In this document: piece by piece, positions 34,719 through 44,458 of the stretch
How the letters are laid out: each line of letters starts with the position of its first letter
Position numbering within the stretch: the stretch's first letter is position 1
Assembly (NCBI RefSeq): GCF_009720525.1
Contig: NZ_CP043930.1
Span: forward strand, 186,001 to 250,000
Source of the DNA: Gimesia benthica
GTDB taxonomy: Bacteria > Planctomycetota > Planctomycetia > Planctomycetales > Planctomycetaceae
Direction: 5' to 3'
DNA: 64,000 nt
The notes under the pieces: model-generated
Database searches by the model: none
What the model was told of the DNA's origin: nothing
What the model saw: the letters and a program-made list of their open reading frames with translations, nothing else
Translations under genes and position numbers: made by a program

Positions 34719-36080
34719 TTAAACCTGCCCGTAAAACAGTTCTGATGACAGATCGATCTCATCTTTGCCGGGGGTGGGCAGGGCCTGATCTATTTGCAGA
34801 TCACTCTGGCGGAGATCAATAATGCAATTCGGATCCAGGGGATCGGCCTGTTTGCCGTCCGCGGTCTGGATGATCTGTACGATCGGACTCGTATAATTTT
34901 CCCCGTTACGACGAATCACCCGGGCCGCACTCCCGTCTGTCAGGGTGACGAAACTTCCCACCGGAAACAGCGAGAGCAGGTTCAACAGGGCCCGCATGGA
35001 GGAAGAATCGATCGTTTTCGTGTTAGTCATCCGCAGCATGTATTCCATGGCCGCATATGGCATCAGGGCAGGGCGGTCCTCCCGGGAACTGGTCAGTGAT
35101 ACATACCAATGCGCCACATTTAAGATCCGGGCGAACAGGTGAATCATATTCTGAGTCCGTTGACGAGGATACCCGGCACCATTTGGCTGTTCGTGTACCT
35201 GGTAACAGACGACCGGCACAATACTCGGAATCCCGGCCACATCTTCCAGTATTTCCAGAGAAAAGATAGGATGCTTCTGCAATTCCATCCGCTCCAGCGG
35301 ATCGAGCTTGCGACGCCATTTACCGATTTTGGCCTGCACCTTGACCATGCCCCAGTCGTGCACCAATCCACACAGACCGATGTTTCTTACGTTGGTTTCA
35401 TCCAGGTTCAGTTCGGAACCAATTGCCATGCCTAACAGCGACATCTGCAGACAGTGCTGCGAAAGGGTTTCGTCGGAGCCAGCTTCCATGGCAACTGAGA
35501 TCACACAATCGGCATCGGAAGTCAGTTGAGTCAGGTAATTGGCAGCGATGCCAGCAATTTCAGACCCCTTCGGCGTGCTTCCCTTGAGAGCACCACGCAT
35601 CATATTATCCAGTGACTCGCCGAAGGACTGCTGCTGAGCGAACAGGTTTTCCCGATGTTCCCGGTCATATCCTTTACAGCCATGCACCACCATCGAATCA
35701 CGGAGTGCTGGCCCCGTATTGGCGACGAACATCGACCCCGATTCGATCAGCTTATCCAGCTTCTCTGTCAACTCGGTCGAAAAAATCCCCCGATTGGGAT
35801 CATCGACCAGCGGATTACCCACCAGCGCATTCAGACTTACAGTAGCAGCATCGTCACCGTGCAGTTCCACATGGCTCTGTTTTCGCTCGCGCAATAAATC
35901 TTTGAAACGTGAGGTAATCACGGAACCTTCAGCCAGCAGGAGCACACCATTCGCGTCATGGATCGGATTTTGAATCGTGCGTCCCACGATCAGATCTTCT
36001 ACACGAATCGCAACGGTCTCCTGATTTCCCGCTGCATCACTGTGAGTGAGTTCTGGTTTTTCCTGAATTTCTGTAATCAT
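34719..36080 (-). CDS. Divergent HD-GYP-type protein
   Basis: Start at the ATG complementary to 36078-36080 (AGG some nine bases upstream), 453 residues. The N-terminal 150 residues are a separate domain with no recognised name. The HD-GYP core runs from about 200 to 385, with HDWG, KHPIFSLEILED and HEQPNGAGYP. Compared with active c-di-GMP phosphodiesterases the first motif lacks the Lys of HDIGK, HHE reads VHE, and the late Asp of the A-D-x-x-D-A-L motif is His (NVAHWYVSL). Metal binding may therefore be altered. A C-terminal beta domain follows (about 400-440). It is probably a signalling protein. Confidence 0.7.
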   Translation of the reverse strand: MITEIQEKPELTHSDAAGNQETVAIRVEDLIVGRTIQNPIHDANGVLLLAEGSVITSRFKDLLRERKQSHVELHGDDAATVSLNALVGNPLVDDPNRGIFSTELTEKLDKLIESGSMFVANTGPALRDSMVVHGCKGYDREHRENLFAQQQSFGESLDNMMRGALKGSTPKGSEIAGIAANYLTQLTSDADCVISVAMEAGSDETLSQHCLQMSLLGMAIGSELNLDETNVRNIGLCGLVHDWGMVKVQAKIGKWRRKLDPLERMELQKHPIFSLEILEDVAGIPSIVPVVCYQVHEQPNGAGYPRQRTQNMIHLFARILNVAHWYVSLTSSREDRPALMPYAAMEYMLRMTNTKTIDSSSMRALLNLLSLFPVGSFVTLTDGSAARVIRRNGENYTSPIVQIIQTADGKQADPLDPNCIIDLRQSDLQIDQALPTPGKDEIDLSSELFYGQV

Positions 36081-36313
36081 AATCGGAACCTGAGCGAACC
36101 ATAAATAATAATTGATGAAACCTGACGGCTTTGAGCGTCTGTGTGAGCTGCCGATCACACCATGGTTCACCTGAGTAGAGACTTATTTCAACTCTAGGTC
36201 AGAATTCTGCTCCCTCACCCGAGGAGGGATGTCCATGGCAAAAATCTCATTCAGGTCCTGACGGTTATAACAGTCATGCTGTTTCGCCAGAAATCACCTA
36301 AGGGTTTTACCTG

Positions 36314-37567
36314 CTAACAGATAGGCAAAACAGGCGTGAGCAGGCTTTCGAGTTGCTGCAGCACCTCTGCTTCACTGGGCTGAGGCGTGGCAATCAGTGC
36401 ACGTAATGGAAGCGGTGTTCCATCAAAACGGTAGAGGGAACCGGCTGAATGGATACCAGAGATCCCCGTCGGAAGGAAGACTTCCGGCTCAAGGTCGCTC
36501 AGAGGAGCAGGGCCGACATGAATCAGCGGGATCTGTTGTAACTCCTGCAGGGCCAGTTCCGAAAGTCCCGTCAAAGGTGCATCACCAATCAGCAGACAGA
36601 CATCAGCCTCTTTCTGTTCCAGCATGCGAACAGTCGCATATTCACAGGGAGAAAAACGGGGATACCCGACTGCAAAGTTCACAGCCGCTGCGTAACCTGT
36701 CTGCCAGGCCAACACCGGTTCGGCTCCTTTCGCAGCCCCTGCAGCAGGAACATTCATGGTATGACAGCGACGTTCAGACTGAATCTCCCGGGCCAGTAAT
36801 GAAAGTGCTTCCAGCTTACGATGGAACAGGCGATCTTCAGAGACAGCAGGTCCGAAAAAAATCACGATGTAGCGACTCTGCCGAATCAGCGCTGCCAGTG
36901 ATTCCAGTTCTCCTGCTGACAGACCTGAGGGGACATCACCATTCAGAGCAATCCCCCTGAGTAGTGCCCGTAACCGCCAGAGGGTTTCAAATTCCCCCTC
37001 AACAGGAACACGGAGTGCAAGATCAACATCAGCACTTGCATCTGACGCGGAAGCACCAACGGTGACGAATTTCCTTGAAATCGCGTCGGTCCCGGAATTC
37101 AGGCTCTGCTGGTGATGCGGATTCGCCCGTAGACTCTCCGCGTTCCAGTAGATAATCAAATCAGCACGACTACGCACTTCTCCTAAAGTGCAGGAGGCTT
37201 CTCCCACCTGCTGGAGTGCACGCGTGGAGGCTGAGGCACCGCTGTCGATCGTGGCTCCGATTCGATCCGCCAGACTGATGGCAGCCCGTTGAGCTTCGGT
37301 CGCGGATTGTCCCATGCCAAAGAGCAGGGGAGAGGTCGCATTTTGAATCAGCTCTGCAGCGCGAGTCAAAGCATCTTCCCGAGATGCTTCAGCGCCACTG
37401 ATCAGGGGCTGTAACTGATTCGTCTGGCGGGAGCGCGCAAACCACGCCTGCCCCTGGGGGCAGGTGGTCTGCACGTCTAGTATCTGTTGGCCGTCTGTCG
37501 TGACCTGGATGTTATCGCAGACGCAGCAACATCCGGCACAGGTCACATCTTCAAACACGTTCTTCAC
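36314..37567 (-). CDS. fhcB: Formylmethanofuran dehydrogenase/hydrolase subunit B
   Basis: The 417-residue product resembles the FwdB/FhcB family (molybdopterin-oxidoreductase fold): a CxxC-CC-VC cluster at residues 10-17 plus Cys 36 at the N-terminus, then GMGQSATEAQRAAI, a YWNAESLRANPHH block and later SGIHSAGSLYRFDGTPLPL. In planctomycetes and methylotrophs this subunit belongs to the formyltransferase/hydrolase complex (FhcABCD) of the tetrahydromethanopterin-linked C1 pathway for formaldehyde oxidation. In the methylotroph complex the B subunit is thought to be non-catalytic. The other fhc genes are not in this window. It is followed at 41 bases by a sugar-isomerase-like gene on the same strand. 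Confidence 0.8.
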   Translation of the reverse strand: MKNVFEDVTCAGCCCVCDNIQVTTDGQQILDVQTTCPQGQAWFARSRQTNQLQPLISGAEASREDALTRAAELIQNATSPLLFGMGQSATEAQRAAISLADRIGATIDSGASASTRALQQVGEASCTLGEVRSRADLIIYWNAESLRANPHHQQSLNSGTDAISRKFVTVGASASDASADVDLALRVPVEGEFETLWRLRALLRGIALNGDVPSGLSAGELESLAALIRQSRYIVIFFGPAVSEDRLFHRKLEALSLLAREIQSERRCHTMNVPAAGAAKGAEPVLAWQTGYAAAVNFAVGYPRFSPCEYATVRMLEQKEADVCLLIGDAPLTGLSELALQELQQIPLIHVGPAPLSDLEPEVFLPTGISGIHSAGSLYRFDGTPLPLRALIATPQPSEAEVLQQLESLLTPVLPIC

Positions 37568-37608
37568 AGACAGTCTCCGCCAGCAGTTTCAGGAGAAACA
37601 GGCAGCAT

Positions 37609-38457
37609 TCAGGCCAGCTGTTCTTTCAGCTCTGTCAACAAAGCGACCGCTTTGCCGATATCAGCCTTCTGCTGATCCCGCTGCTCGGGAATTTCCCGTT
37701 CAATGGTCAACGGGCCAGTGTAACCGATTTCATTGAGAGTCCGCAGGTAAGTTCCCATGCCAACATCGCCGTCCCCCAGAGGCACTTCTGCTCCCCAGGC
37801 CACGCCACGTTGATCTTCAGGAGCCCAGGTGGCATCCTTGCAGTGCACACTGCCGACCAGATGGCCAACCCGTTTCAAGGCAGCAATCGGATCGCCCGTC
37901 CCGTACAGAATCATGTTCGCGGGATCAAAGTTGATTTTCAGATTGTCACGAGCCACATCACCGATGAAATCAAGCAGATGATCGGCGCTTTCCTGCCCGG
38001 TTTCGAGGTTCAGATTCTGGCCGTTCACTTTGACATGATCCAGCAGATCCTGGGTGGTTTTCACCAGATCCTTGTAATCGTCGCATTCACGATCTTCGGG
38101 AACGAAGCCAATGTGCAGCGCCACGGTATCACAACCCAGCAGTTTGGCGAAATCGGAAATCTCTTTCATCTCTTCTGTGCGGGCGGCCCGGGTTTCGGCA
38201 GGAACCAGCCCCACGGTCTTCTTCGTTGTTTCAATATCTGCGTAGCTTTCGCCATCAAAACCACCGAAGACGCAGGTCAGCTGAATGCCGGCATCGTTGC
38301 ATTTCTTGATGAAATCTTCTGCAACTTCTTTCGTCCGAGTCTCCGCATGGGGGGCATGAATCTGAATCGTGGGGATTCCTAACTCCTGGACGACATCGAA
38401 GTGTACCCCCAGTCCCGCGTCGACGGATGCGAATACACCAATAGGCCATTTTTCCAT
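37609..38457 (-). CDS. Sugar phosphate isomerase/epimerase (xylose-isomerase-like TIM barrel)
   Basis: Start at the ATG complementary to 38455-38457, with GGGGAGG seven bases upstream, giving 282 residues. It has the AP-endonuclease-2/xylose-isomerase-like barrel with the four metal-ligand strands in order: LNLETGQE, INFDPANM, SVHCKDA and TIEREIP. Such proteins are isomerases, epimerases or inositol-catabolism enzymes and are numerous in planctomycetes; this one cannot be assigned a substrate. There is no signal peptide, so it is cytoplasmic. It lies upstream of fhcB on the same strand and may be co-transcribed. Confidence 0.75.
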   Translation of the reverse strand: MEKWPIGVFASVDAGLGVHFDVVQELGIPTIQIHAPHAETRTKEVAEDFIKKCNDAGIQLTCVFGGFDGESYADIETTKKTVGLVPAETRAARTEEMKEISDFAKLLGCDTVALHIGFVPEDRECDDYKDLVKTTQDLLDHVKVNGQNLNLETGQESADHLLDFIGDVARDNLKINFDPANMILYGTGDPIAALKRVGHLVGSVHCKDATWAPEDQRGVAWGAEVPLGDGDVGMGTYLRTLNEIGYTGPLTIEREIPEQRDQQKADIGKAVALLTELKEQLA

Positions 38458-38743
38458 TCTTTTGCCTCCCCGATTGATTGTTTCTCTAGGTCTCAAATTG
38501 TTCGGTTTTCATTACAAAACAGGCCCCCGCCTCTCGGGAGCCTCAACTCATCATAAGGAGATCATCCCGGTTTCACAAACCACGACCTCGGTTTCTTAAC
38601 AAAAAAAAGAAACACTTTTTCGAATGTCGTTTCCCGCTTCCCCCGTCTATTGTTTCCAGCACGACTCCCCTTATAATGGAGCCTGCTTGCAATGATTGCC
38701 CCAGAATAATTTAGTCGGCCCGGCCACTGAAAGGATACCGCTC

Positions 38744-39211
38744 ATGATTGAAATCAATAAAATCCTCATCCCCACAGACTTCAGTGAACCCTCTCAGGCC
38801 GCTACTCAATACGCCGTCGAACTGGCAAGGAAATTCGATGCCCAGCTGCACCTGCTGAACGTGATTGAAGACCCCGTGGTCTACATGCCCATGTTCGAAA
38901 GCTATGCACTGCCGCCCAAGGAAGACTTCGAAAACTTCTCCAAAACCCGTCTTGAGAACTGGATCCTGGACGAAGATAAAGAAGGGCTCGATCTGGTTAC
39001 CCACTGGGTACACGGCAATCCGTTTGTCGATATTCTGAAGTACGCGAAAAAAGAAGACATCGACGTCATCGTGGTCGGCACACACGGTCGTTCCTTCACC
39101 GCGCACCTCCTGCTCGGAAGCGTGGCAGAGAAGGTCGTGCGGAAAGCCCCCTGTCCGGTTCTGACCGTCCGCCCGAAGGGACACCAGTTCATCCATCCGG
39201 CACAGGACTAA
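38744..39211 (+). CDS. Universal stress protein (UspA family)
   Basis: The start ATG 38744 has AAGGA about nine bases upstream, giving 155 residues. The sequence begins with KILIPTDFSEPSQAATQYAVELARKF, the usual Usp strand-helix, and ends with VVGTHGRSFTAHLLLGSVAEKVVRKAPCPVLTV, which contains the G-x2-G-x9-G(S) nucleotide-binding motif of ATP-binding Usp proteins. It lies divergent from the isomerase gene and upstream of a DASS transporter on the same strand, with 86 bases between. Confidence 0.85.
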   Translation: MIEINKILIPTDFSEPSQAATQYAVELARKFDAQLHLLNVIEDPVVYMPMFESYALPPKEDFENFSKTRLENWILDEDKEGLDLVTHWVHGNPFVDILKYAKKEDIDVIVVGTHGRSFTAHLLLGSVAEKVVRKAPCPVLTVRPKGHQFIHPAQD

Positions 39212-39297
39212 GCCTGATTCGGCACGCTGATTCAACCTGTTGACAGTGCCTGCTCCCCAGTGAGCGCGCCTGCTGATAATCCAGGGACACTCTCTAC

Positions 39298-40905
39298 GTG
39301 ATTGGCGACTCATCACATACTTCAGAAAGTCGGATTCCCTTCTACGGTAAATTGTTCAGCCTGATTGCGTTTGTCATCATTCTGAATCTGCCGACGCCGG
39401 ACGATATGTCCTCTGCTGCGCAGCGCCTGGCTGCGGTGACCGCACTGATGGCGATCCTCTGGATGACGCAGGCACTGCCCATTGCCGTTACCAGTCTGGT
39501 TCCGCTGTTTGCCTTTCCTCTGTTCGGTATCCAGAACCCGGCGACGGTCAGTCAGGCTTATATTAATCAGAATATCTTTCTGTATATGGGTGGGTTCATT
39601 ATCGCGCTGGGCATCGAAAAATGGGGCGTCCATCGCCGCATTGCCCTGCATACAATTAATGTAGTCGGGTCGAGCCCCCGCCGGGTCGTGCTGGGGTTCC
39701 TGTTTGCAACCGGCTTTCTTTCGATGTGGATCAGTAATACCGCCTCTACGCTGCTCATGCTCCCCATCGGCATGGCGATCATCGGTTCCATGTCCGAACT
39801 CGCACTGTTCGATTCCAACGTCGATTCTTCTAAAGCCATTCGCCATTTTTCGGTCGCGCTGCTGCTGGGCATCGCATATTCCGCCAGCATCGGTGGAGTC
39901 ACCACGCTGATCGGCACGCCCACCAATATCGCCTTTCAGCAGATCTGGCTGGCTCAGTTTCCGCAAGGCCCGCAACTCTCGGCAGGGGAGTGGATGATCA
40001 TGGTTGTCCCGTTCGGGGTGACCTTCATTATGATCACCTGGCTGGTTCTCTGCTGGAGAATGCCATCGCTCTCCAGTTCCAAAACATCCTCTCGAGATAT
40101 TATTCAGGAACAGATTCAGAAGCTGGGACAACCCACCCGCGCGGAAGCCCTGATGCTGTTCGTCTTCGCGACCACCGCCATCCTCTGGGTCACGCGCAAA
40201 CCATTGATCTTTGGTGAATGGGAGCTGCTGGCTGGCTGGGAACAGTTACCCATTCACTTCCTTAAGAAATGGGGCATCCCCGCAGACCAGGCCTCAAGCT
40301 GGGTCCACGATTCGACCGTTGCCATGGGGATGGCGATTCTGATGTTTGCTATTCCTGCCCGGAAATCCGAAACGGGGCAGACGGAATATCTCATGGACTG
40401 GGAGACCGCGGAACGACTGCCCTGGGGCGTCCTGCTGCTGATTGGCGGCGGCTTTGCCATCGCGGGCGCATTCAAATCGACCGAACTCTCCGACTGGGTC
40501 GGGCATGTCTTCTCGCAGGTAATCGCCGGCTGGCCCGCCTGGGCTCTGGTTCTGGCCGCCTGCCTGATGCTGACCTTCCTGACCGAATTCACGTCGAACA
40601 TCGCAACCGTGAATACGGTACTGCCGATCCTGGCTGCTACCGCGGTCAGTCTGGAAATTGACCCTCGGTTGATCATGATCCCCGCAGCGATCTCCGCCAG
40701 TTGTGCGTTCACCATGCCGATCGCTACGCCCCCGAATGCGATTGTCTTTGCTTCGGGAAAGATCAAGATGTCCGACATGCTGACTTACGGCATCATCCTG
40801 AATCTGATCGGCGTATTCCTGCTCACGGCCTTCATGTTCTTCTACTTCATTCCGCAGATGGGCATTCAGCCGGGAACTGTGCCGGACTGGCTTCACGCTC
40901 GCTGA
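39298..40905 (+). CDS. Divalent anion:sodium symporter (DASS/SLC13 family)
   Basis: The 535-residue product is a membrane protein with around eleven helices and the DASS sodium/substrate motifs: SNTASTLLMLPI near 141-152, GGVTTLIGTPTNI in the first half, and in the second half LTEFTSNIATVNTVLPIL and MPIATPPNAIVFASG. Such carriers import citrate, succinate, malate or sulfate with sodium. The start is GTG with AGGGA ten bases upstream. The Usp gene upstream may share its transcript. Substrate cannot be fixed from sequence; dicarboxylates are the default. Confidence 0.85.
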   Translation: MIGDSSHTSESRIPFYGKLFSLIAFVIILNLPTPDDMSSAAQRLAAVTALMAILWMTQALPIAVTSLVPLFAFPLFGIQNPATVSQAYINQNIFLYMGGFIIALGIEKWGVHRRIALHTINVVGSSPRRVVLGFLFATGFLSMWISNTASTLLMLPIGMAIIGSMSELALFDSNVDSSKAIRHFSVALLLGIAYSASIGGVTTLIGTPTNIAFQQIWLAQFPQGPQLSAGEWMIMVVPFGVTFIMITWLVLCWRMPSLSSSKTSSRDIIQEQIQKLGQPTRAEALMLFVFATTAILWVTRKPLIFGEWELLAGWEQLPIHFLKKWGIPADQASSWVHDSTVAMGMAILMFAIPARKSETGQTEYLMDWETAERLPWGVLLLIGGGFAIAGAFKSTELSDWVGHVFSQVIAGWPAWALVLAACLMLTFLTEFTSNIATVNTVLPILAATAVSLEIDPRLIMIPAAISASCAFTMPIATPPNAIVFASGKIKMSDMLTYGIILNLIGVFLLTAFMFFYFIPQMGIQPGTVPDWLHAR

Positions 40906-40922
40906 CAGTCTGATGCGACAGT

Positions 40923-42302
40923 TTATTTACCGATGCAGAACTTGCTGAAAATTCGATCGAGGATGTCATCGGTGTAAACCTGGCCGACGATCTGCCCCAG
41001 ATGCTGCAGGGCTTCGCGTATTTCAATCGCCACCAGTTCTTCTCCGAGTTGCAACTCGGCAGCTTCTTCCGCAGCCCCCAGAGATTCACCCGCTGCCCGC
41101 AGGCTTTCCCGACACCGTGACGCGGTGGAGCCGATCAGATGCCTGCCCCCGCGATGCGTCTCAGACAGCCGTTCCAGTATCTGATCCTGCAGAGCTTCCA
41201 AACCAGTCCCCTCCGCAACACTGATCTCCAGGTCGGCCTCTATCGAATGAGAATCCACAGGGGCAGGAGAGAGATCGCTTTTCGTACGCACCGTCAGAAC
41301 ATTGCGAACGGCTGCCAACTGATCGCGCTGACTGCGGTCCTCGGCACTCATTTCAGGCGTCAAATCAGCGGCCGTGCACCAGACCACCAGATCCGCCTGT
41401 TGCGTCTGTGCCTGACGAAAATTCTGAGCACTGACTGAAATTTCATGTGCTCCCGTTTCCAGGCCGGCGGTATCAATCAGGTGGATACTCTGACCTTTCC
41501 AATTCAGCGGTGTCACCAGGTAATCGCGGGTGGTACCTGCGACATCCGATACGAGTGCGGCTTCCGCATCCCCGACCAGCGCATTATACAGTGTGCTTTT
41601 CCCCGCATTAGGGAGCCCCGCCAGCACCAGCGACAGACTCCCGGTCGACTCCATCCGCTGTGCCGAATCGGCATATAGCTGTTCGCAGAACTCGCGAATG
41701 CCTTCCAGACGGGTGACCAGCGTCACGCGGTCTATGAATTCAATGTCTTCCTCGACAAAATCGAGCCCCGCTTCCAGTTCGGCCAGCAGTTCCAGCAGTT
41801 CAATGCGTGCCCGCCCGATCCGGGTTGAGACACCTCCCGCCAGCTGACTGAGTGCCAGGTTCAGCTCTTCATGATCGTGCGCATCAATCACCCCCAGCAC
41901 CGCCTCGGCCTGCATCAGATCGACGCGTCCTGCCAGAAAGGCACGCAAGGTGAATTCTCCGGGCCGCGCCATGCGGGCACCGCGGGAAGCGATCTGCTCG
42001 ATGGCGGCTTCCAGCAGAGGGGGAGAACTGACGGTATGAAATTCCGCCAGCGGCTGACCGGTAAAGCTCCGCGACGTCGGCCAGTAATAGAGTGCCCCCG
42101 GCAGGCGGGTTTCGGAACCTGCCAGTTGCAGTGTTCCCGGATACCGCTGCGAGTGTATGCTCTGCTGCCAGTCCGTTTCCGCTTCAAAACAGGCTGACAG
42201 ACAGGGTAGAATCTCGCGACCACTGATGCGAATCAGGCCGGCTGCGCCTGCTCCGGGAGCAGACGCCAGTGCCACAATCGTATCGTCAAACTGCAGATTC
42301 AT
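40923..42302 (-). CDS. mnmE: tRNA modification GTPase MnmE
   Basis: The 459-residue product has the MnmE order: an N-terminal formyl-THF-binding domain (TIVALASAPGAGAAGLIRISG, GEFTLRAFLAGRVDL), helical region, then an inserted G domain with GLPNAGKSTLYNAL (Walker A), DVAGTTRDY (switch) and DTAGL, and the C-terminal FCIGK motif with the Cys needed for activity. With MnmG it makes the 5-carboxymethylaminomethyl modification of wobble uridine. It ends the minus-strand group that starts with a metallophosphoesterase and yidC, a neighbourhood often seen in bacteria (yidC-mnmE). Confidence 0.95.
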   Translation of the reverse strand: MNLQFDDTIVALASAPGAGAAGLIRISGREILPCLSACFEAETDWQQSIHSQRYPGTLQLAGSETRLPGALYYWPTSRSFTGQPLAEFHTVSSPPLLEAAIEQIASRGARMARPGEFTLRAFLAGRVDLMQAEAVLGVIDAHDHEELNLALSQLAGGVSTRIGRARIELLELLAELEAGLDFVEEDIEFIDRVTLVTRLEGIREFCEQLYADSAQRMESTGSLSLVLAGLPNAGKSTLYNALVGDAEAALVSDVAGTTRDYLVTPLNWKGQSIHLIDTAGLETGAHEISVSAQNFRQAQTQQADLVVWCTAADLTPEMSAEDRSQRDQLAAVRNVLTVRTKSDLSPAPVDSHSIEADLEISVAEGTGLEALQDQILERLSETHRGGRHLIGSTASRCRESLRAAGESLGAAEEAAELQLGEELVAIEIREALQHLGQIVGQVYTDDILDRIFSKFCIGK

Positions 42303-42326
42303 GTCGCGTCTCTCAGGACGTCCTGA

Positions 42327-44456
42327 CTATCGACGTTTCTTGGACTTCTTCCCGTTGCCTTTGTCGCGGGGATTCTGATCACGCTGTTTTTCATTCAGCG
42401 CTGCCTGGGCCTGAGCCTGGTCGGCAATCTCCTGCAAGCGGGCAAACCAGCCTTTTTTCGCAGGCTGTTCATCCTCTTTGTCCGTCTTCTTGTTCTTGTT
42501 CGGCGAAGACTTCTTCGTCTCCGCTGTGACTTCGATCACATTCGGATCGGCACTGGTCGCAGGATGACGTTTGGCCTGGAAATCCAGCAGTTTCCGCTCG
42601 CAGATCCCCCACAAACTGGAAGCAATGAAGTACACACACAAACCGGCCGGCACGCGGTAGAACAGGAAGCCCATCGCAATCATCATGTAGTTCATGATCT
42701 TGTGCTGCAGCTCCTGATCTTTGTCGGTTGGAGGCGGCATGAACAGCTTCTGCTGTACCACAAACAGTCCTACAGTAATCAATGGCAGCAGGTTGAAGTT
42801 ATCTCCCAGAACCGGCAGATTGAACGGCAGCTTGAACAGGGCATCCGGAGCAGCCAGGTTGTCGATCCAGAGGAACGGGGTTCCTCGCAACTGGACGGCA
42901 TTGTTCAACGCGGTGTAGAGACCAAAGAAGATTGGCAGCTGCAGGAAGATCGGCAGACAGCCAGCCAGTGGGTTGTAGTTATTCTTGCTGAACAACTCCA
43001 TCTGCGCCCGGCCCAGCTTCTCGCGATCGTCGCCGTATTTCTTTTTCAGCTCGGCTATCTGCGGCTGCAGCTCTTTCATCTTCTGAGCGCCTACAGCCTG
43101 CTTCCGCGACAGGGGATACAGACTTCCCCGCACGATCACAGTCAGGCAGACAATGGCAATCCCGTATGACAGACCAATGCTGTGCAATGTCGTCAGCAAC
43201 CAGAGCATCAGCTTAGCTACGGGACCGAAGAAACCGAAGTCCATGATCTCGGTCGCCTTCAACGGCGGTCCGAGCAACGATTCCCGTTTGGGGCCGGCAT
43301 ACAGAGCATAGCTGTGCTCGGTCTCACCGCCGGCGGGCAGTTCGATCTCATCAGAATTGATTTTGACCGTGATGCGGCTCTGTTCTTCAGTTTTCACATT
43401 CTGCTGGATGAGCACCGGCTCGACACTCGCAGAATAATTGGACTGCATCTCACCGTTGACCAGTTCCGGCTTATAGTTCTTGCCATCCGGAGTAAGCAGG
43501 GCGGCAAAATATTGAACGTCCACACCGGCGAACTGAAAAGCCCGTGTGTATTTCTCGACGTTCTGTTCCTGAATTTCTTCGATAATGTCTGCAGCGTATA
43601 AGGTCGTGGTGTCGACACTCATATCGTCCTGCAGGAATCCAATGCGAACATCGCGGAACTTACGCGTATTGTCTGCGTTCTCCAGCGGAATTCCCACGGG
43701 ACCCAGCAGCTGATAATCCAGCACCTGCCCTTGTGAGCTTTCGTTAATCAGTTTGAGATCGAAGTGAATCAGGTAACCGGCCTGCTGGGTATTGCGGAAC
43801 TCGCGAAAATCCTCTCCCTCAGGTTTGCGGTATTTCTTCAGGCTGAATACCTTCTGAACTTCAATACTCCCATCCGGAGCACTGAGTCCCAGGCGGACCG
43901 AATGAATGATTCCGTCGGCATCTTTCACTTCTTCCAGCACCTTCCAGTCAGCGCGACGGGTATTGGTGAGGAAGGGGGCCAGTTTCTGGTCCAGCTGTTT
44001 CATCTCGATCTGTAAAGACCGCGAAACCTCTTTGGCACCACTGAATTCCCCCAGGATCTGCAACTGTTTCTTGTTATCGTCCAGGTCTCTGTAGAGTGGA
44101 TCGTTCAGAGAGGCTTCCAGGACAGCAGCCCCCTGAGTCGTGATTTTCGCCTGCAGAAAGTAGCCTGAGTCCGGGTCCAGTGAACCGAGTACAATTGTCC
44201 GATTGGGATTGCGGGCAAAACCGGCTTTCTGTTCTGCCGGCTGTTCGGGCAACGGCTTGACTTCGCCATTAGTCGGCGGCTTTTTCGCGACCAGGGGCAG
44301 ATCGGGATCCTGCTCATCCTGCGCAGGCGCGTTCTCAGCCTGCTGTTCTGCGACAACCTGAGGACGGGGAGCAATGCGGGGGACAATGAACATCTGCCAG
44401 AAAAAGATGACTGTGGCAGACAGTACTACAAAGAGTAAAAGTCGTTTTTGTTCCAT
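42327..44456 (-). CDS. yidC: Membrane protein insertase YidC
   Basis: The 709-residue product has an N-terminal membrane anchor (residues 5-25), a large periplasmic domain (about 100-400), and the conserved five-helix insertase core: YGIAIVCLTVIVRGSLYPLSRKQ, MKELQPQIAELKKKYGDDREKL, NYNPLAGCLPIFLQLPIFFGLY and LCVYFIASSLWGICERKLL. The C-terminus is Lys-rich, as in many YidC proteins that bind ribosomes. It inserts and folds inner-membrane proteins with or without SecYEG. The gene starts two bases after the stop of the metallophosphoesterase, so the two are probably translated together; mnmE follows 24 bases on. Confidence 0.95.
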   Translation of the reverse strand: MEQKRLLLFVVLSATVIFFWQMFIVPRIAPRPQVVAEQQAENAPAQDEQDPDLPLVAKKPPTNGEVKPLPEQPAEQKAGFARNPNRTIVLGSLDPDSGYFLQAKITTQGAAVLEASLNDPLYRDLDDNKKQLQILGEFSGAKEVSRSLQIEMKQLDQKLAPFLTNTRRADWKVLEEVKDADGIIHSVRLGLSAPDGSIEVQKVFSLKKYRKPEGEDFREFRNTQQAGYLIHFDLKLINESSQGQVLDYQLLGPVGIPLENADNTRKFRDVRIGFLQDDMSVDTTTLYAADIIEEIQEQNVEKYTRAFQFAGVDVQYFAALLTPDGKNYKPELVNGEMQSNYSASVEPVLIQQNVKTEEQSRITVKINSDEIELPAGGETEHSYALYAGPKRESLLGPPLKATEIMDFGFFGPVAKLMLWLLTTLHSIGLSYGIAIVCLTVIVRGSLYPLSRKQAVGAQKMKELQPQIAELKKKYGDDREKLGRAQMELFSKNNYNPLAGCLPIFLQLPIFFGLYTALNNAVQLRGTPFLWIDNLAAPDALFKLPFNLPVLGDNFNLLPLITVGLFVVQQKLFMPPPTDKDQELQHKIMNYMMIAMGFLFYRVPAGLCVYFIASSLWGICERKLLDFQAKRHPATSADPNVIEVTAETKKSSPNKNKKTDKEDEQPAKKGWFARLQEIADQAQAQAALNEKQRDQNPRDKGNGKKSKKRR

Positions 44457-44458
44457 GA

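Noticed and set aside
39322-40131. Minus-strand open frame (269 codons) opposite the DASS transporter
   Set aside because: Composition is the mirror of a membrane protein gene (rich in Arg, Gln, His and Asp), while the plus strand shows conserved DASS motifs.
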